From Phymorhynchus buccinoides (Eukaryota; Mollusca; Gastropoda; Neogastropoda; Raphitomidae), in NCBI GenBank assembly GCA_017654935.2, contig CM065703.1, positions 45,945,627-46,009,626 of the forward strand: a stretch of 64,000 nucleotides of DNA. The letters are read 5' to 3'. Both the position numbers and the translations under genes were made by a program. Positions 1 to 11,619 of the stretch are shown here, in pieces (the first letter of the stretch is position 1; each line of letters begins with the position of its first letter). A model generated the notes under the pieces. It did no database searches and was not told where the DNA came from. It saw nothing but the letters and a program-made list of their open reading frames with translations.

Positions 1-60
1 CTCAGCCCGCCCTCGTTTTTCATTCGCCTGATTCAAATTGCGGATGTTGCAACCAGTAGT

Positions 61-190
61 TTAAAGACCCACCATGTCACGTGTCGAAATCATGGTTTTC
101 ACGTGTTTTCCATCTTATAGCAGGTACGAAATCTTAAGAAATCTTCCTAGCATAAGAGGGAATGTGACACGTGACGTGGGGGGTCTTTAA
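61..190. mobile_element. TTAA-flanked MITE, family A
   Basis: The ends are inverted repeats, TTAAAGACCCACCATG at the left and a matching GGGGGGTCTTTAA end at the right. TTAA sits at both edges, as in piggyBac-type target duplications. There is no coding capacity. A second copy with perfect 16-nt ends lies at 22543-22685, on the axis of the large palindrome. Assignment to a piggyBac-like source is inferred from TTAA only. Confidence 0.7.
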
Positions 191-317
191 CGCTCTAAAG
201 TTGTTTTATTTTTATTATTGATTTCCAAACTTGGAATGGTCATGAAACGTAGGAGGAACACAGAATTTGTATTGTCTTAAGAATCCATTAATTGTCGGTG
301 TAGCACCTTTGCAATGT

Positions 318-784
318 GTGACCTAGCACCACGAAAGGGACATTAAGTGTCAAAATGACCATTCTGAGATAATGGTACAGCTAGAAACTTCAGATAATTC
401 TATTTCAAATAATACAAGAACCATTCTTGTAATGTTTTCCGTTTTAGAGTTATAAGCATTTAAATTTGGAAAGGTGACTGTCAGCCATTTTGAGAAATCA
501 GTCTAAAGTTTAGCCTAGTTGAAGTCAGTCAAAGTAATTTTATTTCAAAAAGAAGAAAATGTATTAGTATTAGGTACTTTATAGTCACAGAGGCGTCTCT
601 GTGAAATTCGGGTTGCTCCCACCTGGAGAGCGCGTCGCAGCCAGAGGCGCGCCACCCAATTTTTTTTTTAACAATTTTTTGCATGCGATTTTTGTCACTG
701 ATGAGGGGAGGGGGTAAATTTTTACCAAATGACAACTTTTTCGTTGCCACTGGGTTTAGCGTATGCTAAGTGCATGGGCACATG

Positions 785-815
<31 letters not shown>

Positions 816-1150
816 TCCACGTTCAGACCATTAAGGCCTAGTGCAGAATGAGAGGAAAAAATCCCCTGTACCCAGGTTCGAACTCGGGTTTACTTGACAC
901 GAAGCGAACGCGCTACGACTGTGCCACTCTACACAAATGCATCAACCTACTCGTTTAAAAGCACTTTTTGGAGTATTTAGAGACCATAACAAAGATTGTC
1001 CTTTATAAGTATGAAAGATGAGATGTTAGAGAGCACGAAAATACCCATAACTCAAAATTGATTTTAAAAACAATGAGATTTTTGACTTTGCAAGCCTGTT
1101 GTGAGAAACTAGCCCAGCGACTTAATGTCCCTTTCGTGGTGCTGGGTCAC
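318..1150. mobile_element. TIR element carrying a nested SINE
   Basis: Inverted repeats of about 31 bp (GTGACCTAGCACCACGAAAG at the left, its complement ending at 1150) bound an 833-bp unit. No transposase reading frame is visible. A tRNA-derived SINE (573-933) lies inside, so the true element is nearer 470 bp. Superfamily unknown. Confidence 0.6.
573..933 (-). mobile_element. tRNA-derived SINE, full-length copy
   Basis: Read on the minus strand, the head has an A-box-like segment (GTGGCACAGTCG) and a B box (GAGTTCGAACCTGGG), then a body ending near GACTATAAAGTAC. The same head and body recur at 50473-50632 and 51320-51545, and a tail fragment recurs at 42985-43070. The shared order of head, central motif (AGTCTTTCAGATGAGACGAT) and tail defines one family. 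It is not a functional tRNA because no cloverleaf can be completed. Confidence 0.75.
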
Positions 1151-1203
1151 GTATTATCTTGGACCATTCTTCTATGCTGTTATTTTGCTTTTATTAGGAA
1201 CAG

Positions 1204-1557
1204 TTAACCTCTTCACTGCCCCGTCACGGATATTTCCGTCAACTTCCAGTAACCTATAAACTGCCCCGTCACGGAAATATCCGTCAACTTCCGGTAACCT
1301 ATAAACTGCCCCGTCACGGAAATATCCGTCATAGGGTTATTCTGAGAGTTTCCCGTTTTCTATCCATACGCTTTTCGCAGTATGTTCGAATGCATGTGAG
1401 AGTGTTCTCAAATGATAGTATATTCAATTCCCTTTCAGAAAAGTATAGGGTATATGCACTTTTATTCAGAAACTTTTGCGATAGACTTAACAACCTAAAA
1501 CGGCTTGGCAAATAGTTGCGCTGGAACCGGAAATGGGCTTCGCAGTGAAGGGGTTAA
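1204..1557. mobile_element. TTAA-flanked MITE, family B
   Basis: The ends read TTAACCTCTTCACTGCC and GGGCTTCGCAGTGAAGGGGTTAA, so TTAA bounds both sides. Inside, 1217-1330 holds three tandem copies of a 45-bp unit, each with the near-palindrome ACGGAAATATCCGT. A second family member is at 16412-16662. Confidence 0.7.
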
Positions 1558-1984
1558 GTTTCTAATCCATTTTAGTTAATGATTAAATTTAAACGTTTAA
1601 AAAATAATTGTTAACATGCGAGGCTGTGTCGTTGGCTTTGGTTATATAAGCAACATAAATGACACTGAATTAAAGCAAGTTTTCTTGTTTAAAGTTACCT
1701 TTGTAAGACTGAACACGTTTTATTGCCTAATAATATACAGGCAAAGGGAAATAATTTTAATGATGAAGACTTTCGTTGGCATTGGAATGTGTGTGTGTGT
1801 GTTTCTGATTTTTGGTGTGTACTTTGATGTGAAGTTGAGAAATCAACACAAGGCTTTTTATTCGATTATTCATTTTCTCCTTTATACCATGTTTGGCGTG
1901 ATTGAGCGTGAGTTAGTTTGCATTTAATGGTAATTTGTATCATTTTCTGATGCTCATAATAAACTGAACAAACAGAGGATACTT
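1558..1984. other. Gene-free A+T-rich spacer
   Basis: A 103-codon open stretch (1616-1927) is present, but its residue pattern is low in complexity and matches no recognised family. No splice signals or repeat ends are visible. Confidence 0.5.
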
Positions 1985-2008
1985 TCTTTCTTGTTTGTGT
2001 GTTGCTCT

Positions 2009-2600
2009 ATGTGATCCCGTCGCTATATGTTCCCTTCTCTATGTGATCCCGTCGCTATATGTTCCCTTCTCTATGTGATCCCGTCGCTATATGTTCCCTT
2101 CTCTATGTGATCCCGTCTCTATATGTTCCCTTCTCTATGTGATCCCGTCGCTATATGTTCCCTTCTCTATGTGATCCCGTCGCTATATGTTCCCTTCTCT
2201 ATGTGATCCCGTCGCTATATGTTCCCTTCTCTATGTGATCCCGTCGCTATATGTTCCCTTCTCTATGTGATCCCGTCGCTATATGTTCCCTTCTCTATGT
2301 GATCCCGTCGCTATATGTTCCCTTCTCTATGTGATCCCGTCGCTATATGTTCCCTTCTCTATGTGATCCCGTCGCTATATGTTCCCTTCTCTATGTGATC
2401 CCGTCTCTATGTTCCCTTCTCTATGTGATCCCGTCGCTATATGTTCCCTTCTCTATGTGATCCCGTCTCTATGTTCCCTTCTCTATGTGATCCCGTCGCT
2501 ATATGTTCCCTTCTCTATGTGATCCCGTCGCTATATGTTCCCTTCTCTATGTGATCCCGTCGCTATATGTTCCCTTCTCTATGTGTCCCCGTCTCTATGT
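2009..2600. repeat. 32-bp minisatellite, about 18 copies (left arm)
   Basis: The unit is CCGTCGCTATATGTTCCCTT followed by CTCTATGTGATC. Copies are nearly identical, and a few shortened copies lack four bases (CGTCTCTATG). It is the inverted relative of the array at 3295-3750. Confidence 0.95.
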
Positions 2601-2686
2601 ACCCTCCACGTGTCCCCATTCTAATGTAATAATCAATGGCTTAGAGTCAAAACGGACTATCTGTAGATAATCCATTGACTTATTAT

Positions 2687-2852
2687 CAGGCATGGTAGAC
2701 CTCCGCGAAACAGTTTGAAACAAAATTATTTTAAAAATGCATTGAAATGGCATGAAAATGAAAATTTCACTCTCATTTATTGAATTTTCTTCGGCCCCCT
2801 GGACCCCCGGCCATTTTCCTTGAATACCACTTTGCCCCCACTACCATGCCTG
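2687..2852. mobile_element. MITE family C, TIR CAGGCATGGTAG
   Basis: A 166-bp element with CAGGCATGGTAG ends in inverted orientation and TAT on both sides (2684-2686, 2853-2855), consistent with a 3-bp target duplication. It is inserted inside the core of the foldback-like element. Other copies are at 21744-21937 and 23292-23474. Superfamily not assigned. Confidence 0.75.
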
Positions 2853-3294
2853 TATCATTGATGTTATTGCAAAAACTAAGAACTTGTATTAAAAAAGACT
2901 GCAAATAATGTAAAATGGGGATTATGCTTTTTATATTTCTGCAGTCTTTTTTTGGGAAACAAGTTATTAGTTTTCACAATATGTTCAATAATACGTCAAT
3001 GGACTATCTAAAGATAGACCGTTTTGACTCCAAGCCATCATATAGAGATGGGGGCATAAAAGAGAGTGACACATATTGGGGTCTGCAACGAACACCTTTT
3101 GCAAGAGTGAATGCCCTTGGAGGGTGGGGGAAGATTGTTCAGTACTGACCAGACAGGGGGATAACTCTCGCCAATAACCCTATTTGATGCCACTAAATGG
3201 CTGCCTTTCGCAAGAGTGAATGCCCTTGTCAGTACTGACCAGCAAGAGCAATTACTCTCACTGTCAAGGGCGTTAATAACCCTAGTTGCAAAGA

Positions 3295-3750
3295 CATATA
3301 GAGAAGGGGGACACATAGAGACAGAACATATAGAGAAGGGGGACACATAGAGATGGGGACATATATATAAAGACAGGACATGTAGAGACGGACATTGTGA
3401 GGGGGACACATAGAGACAGGACATATATATAAAGACAGGGGACACATAGAGACAGGACATATAGAGAAGGGGTACACAGAGATGGGGACATATATATAAA
3501 GACAGGACATGTAGAGACAGGACATATAGAGAAGGGGGACACATACTGACATAGAGACAGGACATATAGAGAAGGGGGACACATACTGACATAGAGACAG
3601 AACATATAGAGAAGGGGGACACATAGAGACAGGACATATAGAGACAGGGACATATAGAGAAGGGGGACACATGGAGACAGGACATATAGAGAAGGGGACA
3701 CATAGAGACAGGGACATATAGAGAAGGGGGACACATAGAGACAGGACATA
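3295..3750. repeat. 33-bp minisatellite (right arm)
   Basis: The unit is GACACATAGAGACAGGACAT followed by ATAGAGAAGGGGG, with variable members carrying ATATATAAAGACAGG. The long reading frames across it (Cys-Pro-Leu-Tyr repeats) are open in all minus frames because of the repeat and are not genes. Confidence 0.9.
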
Positions 3751-3755
3751 CCCGC

Positions 3756-4570
3756 ACGCACACACACACAAACAAACACTGGAGAGGGTTTAATTTCGTA
3801 GCTCATTACATTCGGAAAGCATGAAATTGACTAAACTTATGTTGATCATCACTGCCACTTACTTGATGTGCACTGATGTTGGCGAAAGGATTATCAAAAT
3901 GTATAACACGTTTTTATTGGATGCTGACAACAAAAGTATATCAATAAGCAATGAGCTTTCAACGATTTGGGCTTTCGCATGATCCAGTATAATTTTAGAT
4001 CTAGCCTATAATTCAGCTTGTGGCAGAAAGGCATGGGAAATATCAGTCTTTTGGCTGATTTCAGCTTTTTTGATGGTCCAAGAGGACATTTATGAGATTA
4101 AAAAAAAGAAGAAGCCCAATGAGTAAAACTTAAGTTATTGGTTATAAATGAATGCAAAATGAACTAAATATATCAGTCTTATCTCTAATACTGTTTTTAA
4201 GGCTTAGATAACAGAAGAAGCTTCATTTTCTGGGGGCTGTATCCCAACACACACGGTTTTCAGTCTTTTTTGTCTTCTCTTATTCCCATGCCTGGCCGCC
4301 TAGAGAATGAAATATGAAGAACGTCATTAAAGTAACGGTTGTGTTCACGCACGCGTCAACATTTTAATGCGTCATCTCACCCCCTAAATGAGATTTTAAA
4401 GGACGGTAAATCTCACACAAAGTTTCAGATTCTAGGGGGTGATTTCAGTGTGCGTAAATACGCACAATCTGTAGATTTTCAGAAGCCCTGTCCCTAACCC
4501 TCCGCAAAATGTCTTCATCGAGATCAGTACACTGACCAGTTCAGTTGTTGACAAACAAAGCGACCAACTA
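3756..4570. other. Gene-free stretch
   Basis: I see no supported gene here. It begins with a short (CA)n run (3756-3777) and continues as unremarkable A+T-rich sequence. Confidence 0.5.
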
Positions 4571-4574
4571 ATCC

Positions 4575-4737
4575 CTTTGGCTGCAGCACTTGGATCCAGT
4601 ACAGATGGACCATAGTTTGAGAATCTTTCTCATTCACAAATCAACCAACAATATATATATATATATAATCCCTTTGGATTCAGAGCCCAGTACAGATGGA
4701 CCATAGTTTGAGAACCTTACTCATTCACAAATCAACC

Positions 4738-4774
<37 letters not shown>

Positions 4775-4990
4775 CCCTTTGGACTCAGAGCCCAGCACAG
4801 ATGGGCCATAGTTTGATAATCTTACTCATTCACAAATCAACCAACAAATCCCTTTGGACTCAGAGCCCAGTACAGATGGGCCATAGTTTGAGAACCTTAC
4901 TCATTCACAACTGATCAACCAACAAATCCCTTTAGACTGAGCCCAGTACAGATGGACCATAGTTTGAGAACCTTACTCATTCACAAAAGC
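4575..4990. repeat. Tandem repeat, five copies, with (AT)n inserts
   Basis: Copies of AATCCCTTTGGACTCAGAGC plus CCAGTACAGATGGACCATAG and a CTTACTCATTCACAAATCAA tail repeat every 75-115 bp. (AT)n runs at 4651-4668 and 4741-4772 account for the spacing differences. Confidence 0.85.
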
Positions 4991-5209
4991 TGCACCGTGA
5001 TTTTCCATCACTGTAGAAAAGCTTTTAATGATTGAAAGCTCTCACCTTATTATCGTCCCTTTCTATGGGCAACCAATGATAAAAGCCATTTGAGTAAAGG
5101 ACTGATAGCAGTTTGTACAGTGCAGCCGGTAAACTTGTTTTACTTTTCCAACTCACACGCAGAAGCACCAAAAACATTTGACACACACTTCTGTAGTCAA
5201 TACGCCATC

Positions 5210-5310
5210 ATTCTTCTTCTTCTGCGTTCCCTGGCCATAATGGGTAAGGTACGCATGTGTCCTGTTTTCAATTGTTTGTGGTCTCCCTGCTGCATGCAGC
5301 CGACACATCC
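5210..5310 (+). mobile_element. Family D dispersed element, 5' fragment
   Basis: CTTCTTCTTCTGCGTTCCC followed by CCATAATGGGTAAGGTACGC matches the start of the full copies at 18885-19207 and 38715-39077. The rest of the element is absent. Confidence 0.7.
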
Positions 5311-6000
5311 ATACAACTAAACCACTCCCACTCAAATAGAACAAGTTACTACAGATGTGAGACATACTTTTTGTTTTATTGTGATCTTCCAACATAACAA
5401 GAATACATGATTTTCTGACCAACAGAATGTGTCTTTTTACGACAAAATCGGATTGTCCCCCATGAAAAAGTAGGACAAACTAACACGTCTAACCAATTAA
5501 TGAAAAGTCACTCGCGCAAACCGCAAAATTATGTCCCTTGGCTATTTGCGAACATTTCCTGTTGGAAGGAAAATGGCTAACTTCGTAAAATGTATAAACA
5601 AATTTTATGGAAGGATTCAATCACATTCTACTGTTCAGCTCACAAACAAAAAAAGAAGAAGAGGAAACTGCCCTCCTTACTGACAAATCAGAGTACAAAA
5701 CAAAGTTTGAAGAAGTGTTCTCTTTGTTGTATCGGCTGCCTCAAGGCAAAAATCAGTGCATAACTTTTTGTGAGCAAAATTGTTACAAAAAGAAGAAGAA
5801 AACCCCCATTAAAATGAACTAAAACCCAAAAGGGTTATAACGAAGATTGAAATAACGAGACTAGGAGAGGAGATAGTGAAATGAATAAGGGGAAGAAACT
5901 CTCCATTTATTAACTCCCCTCCACCAAAGTTATTTTCGACAACACCACCTATATAGCAAAGTATGGGTAACAGCCATAGGGGAAACTAACCTAACTTCGT
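5311..6000. other. Gene-free stretch
   Basis: Only short, low-complexity open stretches occur (for example 5607-5822, Lys/Glu-rich). No gene or repeat boundary could be supported. Confidence 0.45.
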
Positions 6001-6004
6001 CCTC

Positions 6005-6260
6005 ACAAAAAGGATGAGCCAGGCCTGTCTATATGACCATCACCCACACAGTACACAACAACAGTGGTGGAGAGAATGGTGTACAGAAAGGATGACCCAG
6101 GCCTGCCTATATCAGTATATGACCATCACCCACACAGTACACAACAACAGTGGTGGAGAGAATGGTGTACAGAAAGGATGACCCAGCTCTGCCTATATAA
6201 TGACCATCACCCACACAGTACACAACAACAGTGGTGGAGAGAATGGTGTACATAAAGGAT
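6005..6260. repeat. Tandem repeat, about 85 bp, three copies
   Basis: AAGGATGACCCAGGCCTGCC ... ACCATCACCCACACAGTACA ... AACAGTGGTGGAGAGAATGG repeats three times with small indels. It runs directly into a family D copy. Confidence 0.85.
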
Positions 6261-6261
6261 G

Positions 6262-6478
6262 AGCCAGGCATGTCAGCAAGTCCGACTTCGGCTGTAGGAA
6301 ATGTTTTTTGAAAGTGTTTCTTGAAAAGATGGACCGGTTAAGCAGATGACAGCAAGCAAAGGGAAAAGGCAGAGTCAAAGAGAGCGACAGGTTAGAGGAA
6401 GTTAGAAGCACATAACTTCCAGAAGGTGGGGGAACTATTTATACAAAAGGCCCCCGGAATCCCCACCCCGGGGGGCCG
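6262..6478 (+). mobile_element. Family D dispersed element, 3' part
   Basis: It contains the family hallmarks AAAGGCAGAGTCAAAGAGAG, GTTAGAGGAAGTTAGAAGCA and the G/C-rich end CCCCGGAATCCCCACCCCGG. It would lie in the 3' flank of the minus-strand gene ending at 6491. Confidence 0.75.
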
Positions 6479-6490
6479 AACCGGGTTGTT

Positions 6491-6786
6491 TTATTTCCAG
6501 CACACGGCACACCTAAGCACCCCCCTCTCTCCATAAGGCGGCCATAGTCGCTGATCCCCACAGGCAGAGTTGGTGTAGAACACGTGTGTCGTTCCTCCCG
6601 TGTACTGGCTGGAACGCAGCGTGTTGGAGCTGTGTGTCGTATTGACACACTCCAGTTGGTCAGACAACGTGTCGTCATAATAACGGTCTCTCCAAGCGAC
6701 CAGATGTCCGGGGTAGTCTAGCGTCCAGTGGTCAGGGCACTGGGTGGTGCCCACTGTCAGGAGGGCTTGAGCCACTTTGGAAAAAC
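6491..6786 (-). CDS. Exon 3 of the short-chain collagen C4-like gene
   Basis: The acceptor is TTCTTCTGGCAG just before the exon. It codes 97 residues and a TAA stop at 6491-6493. It carries four of the domain's cysteines and one NTT glycosylation sequon (ECVNTTHS). Confidence 0.7.
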
Positions 6787-9700
6787 CTGCCAGAAGAAAG
6801 CATGCATGCGCACACATATATGCACTCACGCACACGCGCGCGTATATATACACACACATACGCATGGATAGGCACACACAGACATACGCACGCATGCAGA
6901 CACGCACAGCACACACACATATATATAGGTATGCACATGGCGCGCGCGCATGCACACACACACACACACATGCATTCCATGTGCGATTCCATGTATATTA
7001 CACTGCCTACTCACCAATGTAAGCAAACTGGGTTGCCTCAGGACATGTTGGGTGTCCCCACTGAGTGAAGGTCTTGCCTGTTCACCACAAGGAAACATGT
7101 AAAGCAAAATAATATACAATACATATCAATGACAACAACACAGACATGTAAAGCAAAATAATATACAATACATATCAATGACAACAACACAGACATGTAA
7201 TGTAAGATAATATACAATACATATCAATCACAACAACACAGACATGCAATGTAAAATAATATACAATACCTATCAATGACTACAACACAGACATGTACAT
7301 GTAATAATGTACAACATCTATCAATGACAACAACACAGACATGTAATGTAAAATAATGTACAATACATATCAATGACAACAACACAGACATGTAATGTAA
7401 AATAATGTACAATACATATCAATGACTACAACACAGACATGTAATGTAAAATAATGTACAATACATATCAATGACAACAACACAGACATGCAATGTAAAA
7501 TAATGTACAATACATATCAATGACAACAACACAGACATGTAATGTAAAATAATGTACAATACATATCAATGACAACAACACAGACATGTAATGTAAAATA
7601 ATGTACAATACATATCAATGACAACAACACAGACATGCAATGTAAAATAATATACAATACATATCAATGACTACAACACAGACATGTAATGTAAAATAAT
7701 GTACAATACATATCAATGACAACAACACAGACATGCAATGTAAAATAATGTACAATACATATCAATGACTACAACACAGACATGTAATGTAAAATAATGT
7801 ACAATACATATCAATGACTACAACACAGACATGTAATGTAAAATAATGTACAATACATATCAATGACAACAACACAGACATGCAATGTAAAATAATGTAC
7901 AATACATATCAATGACAACAACACAGACATGCAATGTAAAATAATGTACAATACATATCAATGACAACAACACAGACATGCAATGTAAAATAATATACAA
8001 TACATATCAATGACTACAACACAGACATGTAATGTAAAATAATGTACAATACATATCAATGACAACAACACAGACATGCAATGTAAAATAATGTACAATA
8101 CATATCAATGACAACAACACAGACATGTAATGTAAAATAATGTACAATACATATCAATGACTACAACACAGACATGTAATGTAAAATAATGTACAATACA
8201 TATCAATGACAACAACACAGACATGCAATGTAAAATAATGTACAATACATATCAATGACAACAACACAGACATGCAATGTAAAATAATATACAATACATA
8301 TCAATGACTACAACACAGACATGTAATGTAAAATAATGTACAATACATATCAATGACAACAACACAGACATGCAATGTAAAATAATGTACAATACATATC
8401 AATGACAACAACACAGACATGTAATGTAAAATAATGTACAATACATATCAATGACTACAACACAGACATGTAATGTAAAATAATGTACAATACATATCAA
8501 TGACAACAACACAGACATGTAATGTAAAATAATATACAATACATATCAATGACAACAACACAGACATGTAATGTAAAATAATGTACAATACATATCAATG
8601 ACAACAACACAGACATGTAATGTAAAATAATGTACAATACATATCAATGACAACAACACAGACATGTAATGTAAAATAATGTACAATACATATCAATGAC
8701 AACAACACAGACATGTAATGTAAAATAATGTACAATACATATCAATGACTACAACACAGACATGTAATGTAAAATAATGTACAATACATATCAATGACAA
8801 CAACACAGACATGTAATGTAAAATAATGTACAATACATATCAATGACAACAACACAGACATGTAATGTAAAATAATGTACAATACATATCAATGACTACA
8901 ACACAGACATGTAATGTAAAATAATGTACAATACATATCAATGACAACAACACAGACATGTAATGTAAAATAATATACAATACATATCAATGACAACAAC
9001 ACAGACATGAAATGCAAAATAATGTACAATACATATCAATCACAACAACACAGACATGCAATGTAAAATAATATACAATACCTATCAATGACTACAACAC
9101 AGACATGTAATGTAAAATAATATACAATACATATCAATGACAACAACACAGACATGTAATGTAAAATAATGTACAATACATATCAATGACTACAACACAG
9201 ACATGTACATGTAATAATGTACAACATCTATCAATCACAACAACACAGACATGCAATGTAAAATAATATACAATACCTATCAATGACTACAACACAGACA
9301 TGTACATGTAATAATGTACAACATCTATCAATGACAACAACACAGACATGTAATGTAAAATAATGTACAATACATATCAATGACAACAACACAGACATGT
9401 AATGTAAAATAATGTACAATACATATCAATGACTACAACACAGACATGTAATGTAAAATAATGTACAATACATATCAATGACAACAACACAGACATGTAA
9501 TGTAAAATAATGTACAATACATATCAATGACAACAACACAGACATGCAATGTAAAATAATGTACAATACATATCAATGACTACAACACAGACATGTAATG
9601 TAAAATAATGTACAATACATATCAATGACTACAACACAGACATGTAATGTAAAATAATGTACAATACATATCAATGACAACAACACAGACATGTAATGTA

Positions 9701-10200
9701 AAATAATATACAATACATATCAATGACAACAACACAGACATGCAATGTAAAATAATGTACAATACATATCAATGACTACAACACAGACATGTAATGTAAA
9801 ATAATGTACAATACATATCAATGACAACAACACAGACATGTAATGTAAAATAATATACAATACATATCAATGACAACAACACAGACATGTAATGTAAAAT
9901 AATGTACAATACATATCAATGACTACAACACAGACATGTAATGTAAAATAATATACAATACATATCAATGACAACAACACAGACATGTAATGTAAAATAA
10001 TGTACAATACATATCAATGACAACAACACAGACAAGATGGGTGTCCCCACTGAGTGTAGGTGTTGCCTAGTGTTCACCAAAGGAAACATGTAAAGAAACA
10101 ACTTACACTTTCCAATGAAAATGACGACGATGACAACAACAACAAAATCGAAACGAAACAAAAAGACACACACACAGTACGCACACACTGACACGCACAC

Positions 10201-10250
<50 letters not shown>

Positions 10251-11583
10251 GGTGACTCAGAATATTCTATCCACAAAATCTATTTATTCGTTTTCCTCCG
10301 ATCTTCTAAGCGATACAAAACTAAATAAAAGTAACATCACTAAAAAACAATTTTTTCCCACATTTTCTCCCATTCCAAAATGGGAGCAATCAAAAGCTGT
10401 CTTTGATATTGATTACTCTCATTTATCTAAAAAGGGTTCTTCCAATATTTTGAGAACGTCTGTGTACACGCACTTAGAAAATACGTACAATCAATATTTA
10501 AAAATATTCACAGATGGTTCAGTTTTAGAAGATAATAACTCGGGAGCAGCTTTCATTATTCCTAGCTTAAAAGTAGAAAAGTTGTTCTATCTTGGTAAAA
10601 AATTTGTCTATATATAGCGCTGAATTATTTGCTATACTTATGTCCTTGGATTTCCTTTTAAGTTTTCCTATAAATAACAGACACATCTTAATATGTGTTG
10701 ATTCTAAAGCAGCAATGTATGCTATTATGTCTCCCAATTCATGTATCCGACTTGACATGATAATTGAAATTAAACATATAATACACATTCTTTCCTTGAA
10801 AGGCATCACCATTACTTTTTGTTGGGTGCCTTCTCATTGCGGAATATCAGGAAATGAACGGGTAGACCAAGCTGCAAAAAATGCAGCTCAAAATAGTGAC
10901 GACGCAGTATCAATTAATGTTCCTTTAGATCTGACAGAATGTTTCTCAATTATAAACAAAACATCTCATGAAAATGTCAAAACTGAATTGATGAACTCAG
11001 ACGTTCAATATTATAATAACTGTATTAAATCTAATGTTAGAGACAATGAGATAATATTACACAAACGTGTTACTTTCTCGTCCAGGGAGATTGAAAGTCT
11101 AATCCATAGACTACGTTTGAATTCATTTAAAACAAAATACTGTATTAATGTTAAATGCATGTGTGGTGAATCCTTGAGTGTCAGTCATTTACTGATTCAG
11201 TGTCCATTAGCAAGAGAACTTTTCAAGAATTCGGGTATTGATGGTTTTATTGATGGATCGACGCCATTGTCTCTACCCAGTATTCTAAACAATTATTCTG
11301 TTCTTGATTCAGTTTGTAAATGTTTATTAAGTAGTTCACTTAGTATGTATCTTTAACATTGTTCATTTATCGGTTATATTCTTTAAATGTAATTTGTTTT
11401 TTCTTTTTTTTCTTTGGGGGGGAGGGGGGGGGGTATGATTAGGTCTGCATCACTATCCTATCACTTACTCTAATGCTTACACACATTTACAGACACACCC
11501 ACTCACACTCACCACACCAACATCAAACTACAATATATTGTCTGAATCACTTTTAGTGGAAGGACGTTAAACTGAAGAACAAC

Positions 11584-11619
<36 letters not shown>

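Larger units (their letters stand above)
1985..3755. mobile_element. Foldback-like composite element with minisatellite arms
   Basis: Two related tandem arrays lie in opposite orientation (2009-2600 and 3295-3750). They flank a core bounded by about 50-bp inverted repeats (2634-2684 and 2987-3039, starting ATGGCTTAGAGTCAAAACGG). Sequence outside each array is also inverted, of the form CACAAACAA. Inverted arms built of tandem repeats around a short core are the architecture of Foldback (FB) elements. No transposase is seen. The right side also contains about 240 bp of unrelated sequence (3050-3290). Confidence 0.5.

Noticed and set aside
1616..1927. 103-codon open frame with hydrophobic stretches
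   Set aside because: A+T-rich composition explains the hydrophobic residues; no conserved motif.
2009..2600. Regular 32-bp repeats resembling a CRISPR array
   Set aside because: There are no unique spacers; units are contiguous. The host is eukaryotic. It is a minisatellite.
3038..3775. Cys-rich 174-245-residue frames on the minus strand
   Set aside because: Three overlapping frames are all open because of the 33-bp repeat; no signal peptide or exon structure.
7085..10030. Open frames within the 49-bp array (for example 7224-7412)
   Set aside because: They follow the repeat unit, carry repeated peptides and lack any start or splice context.
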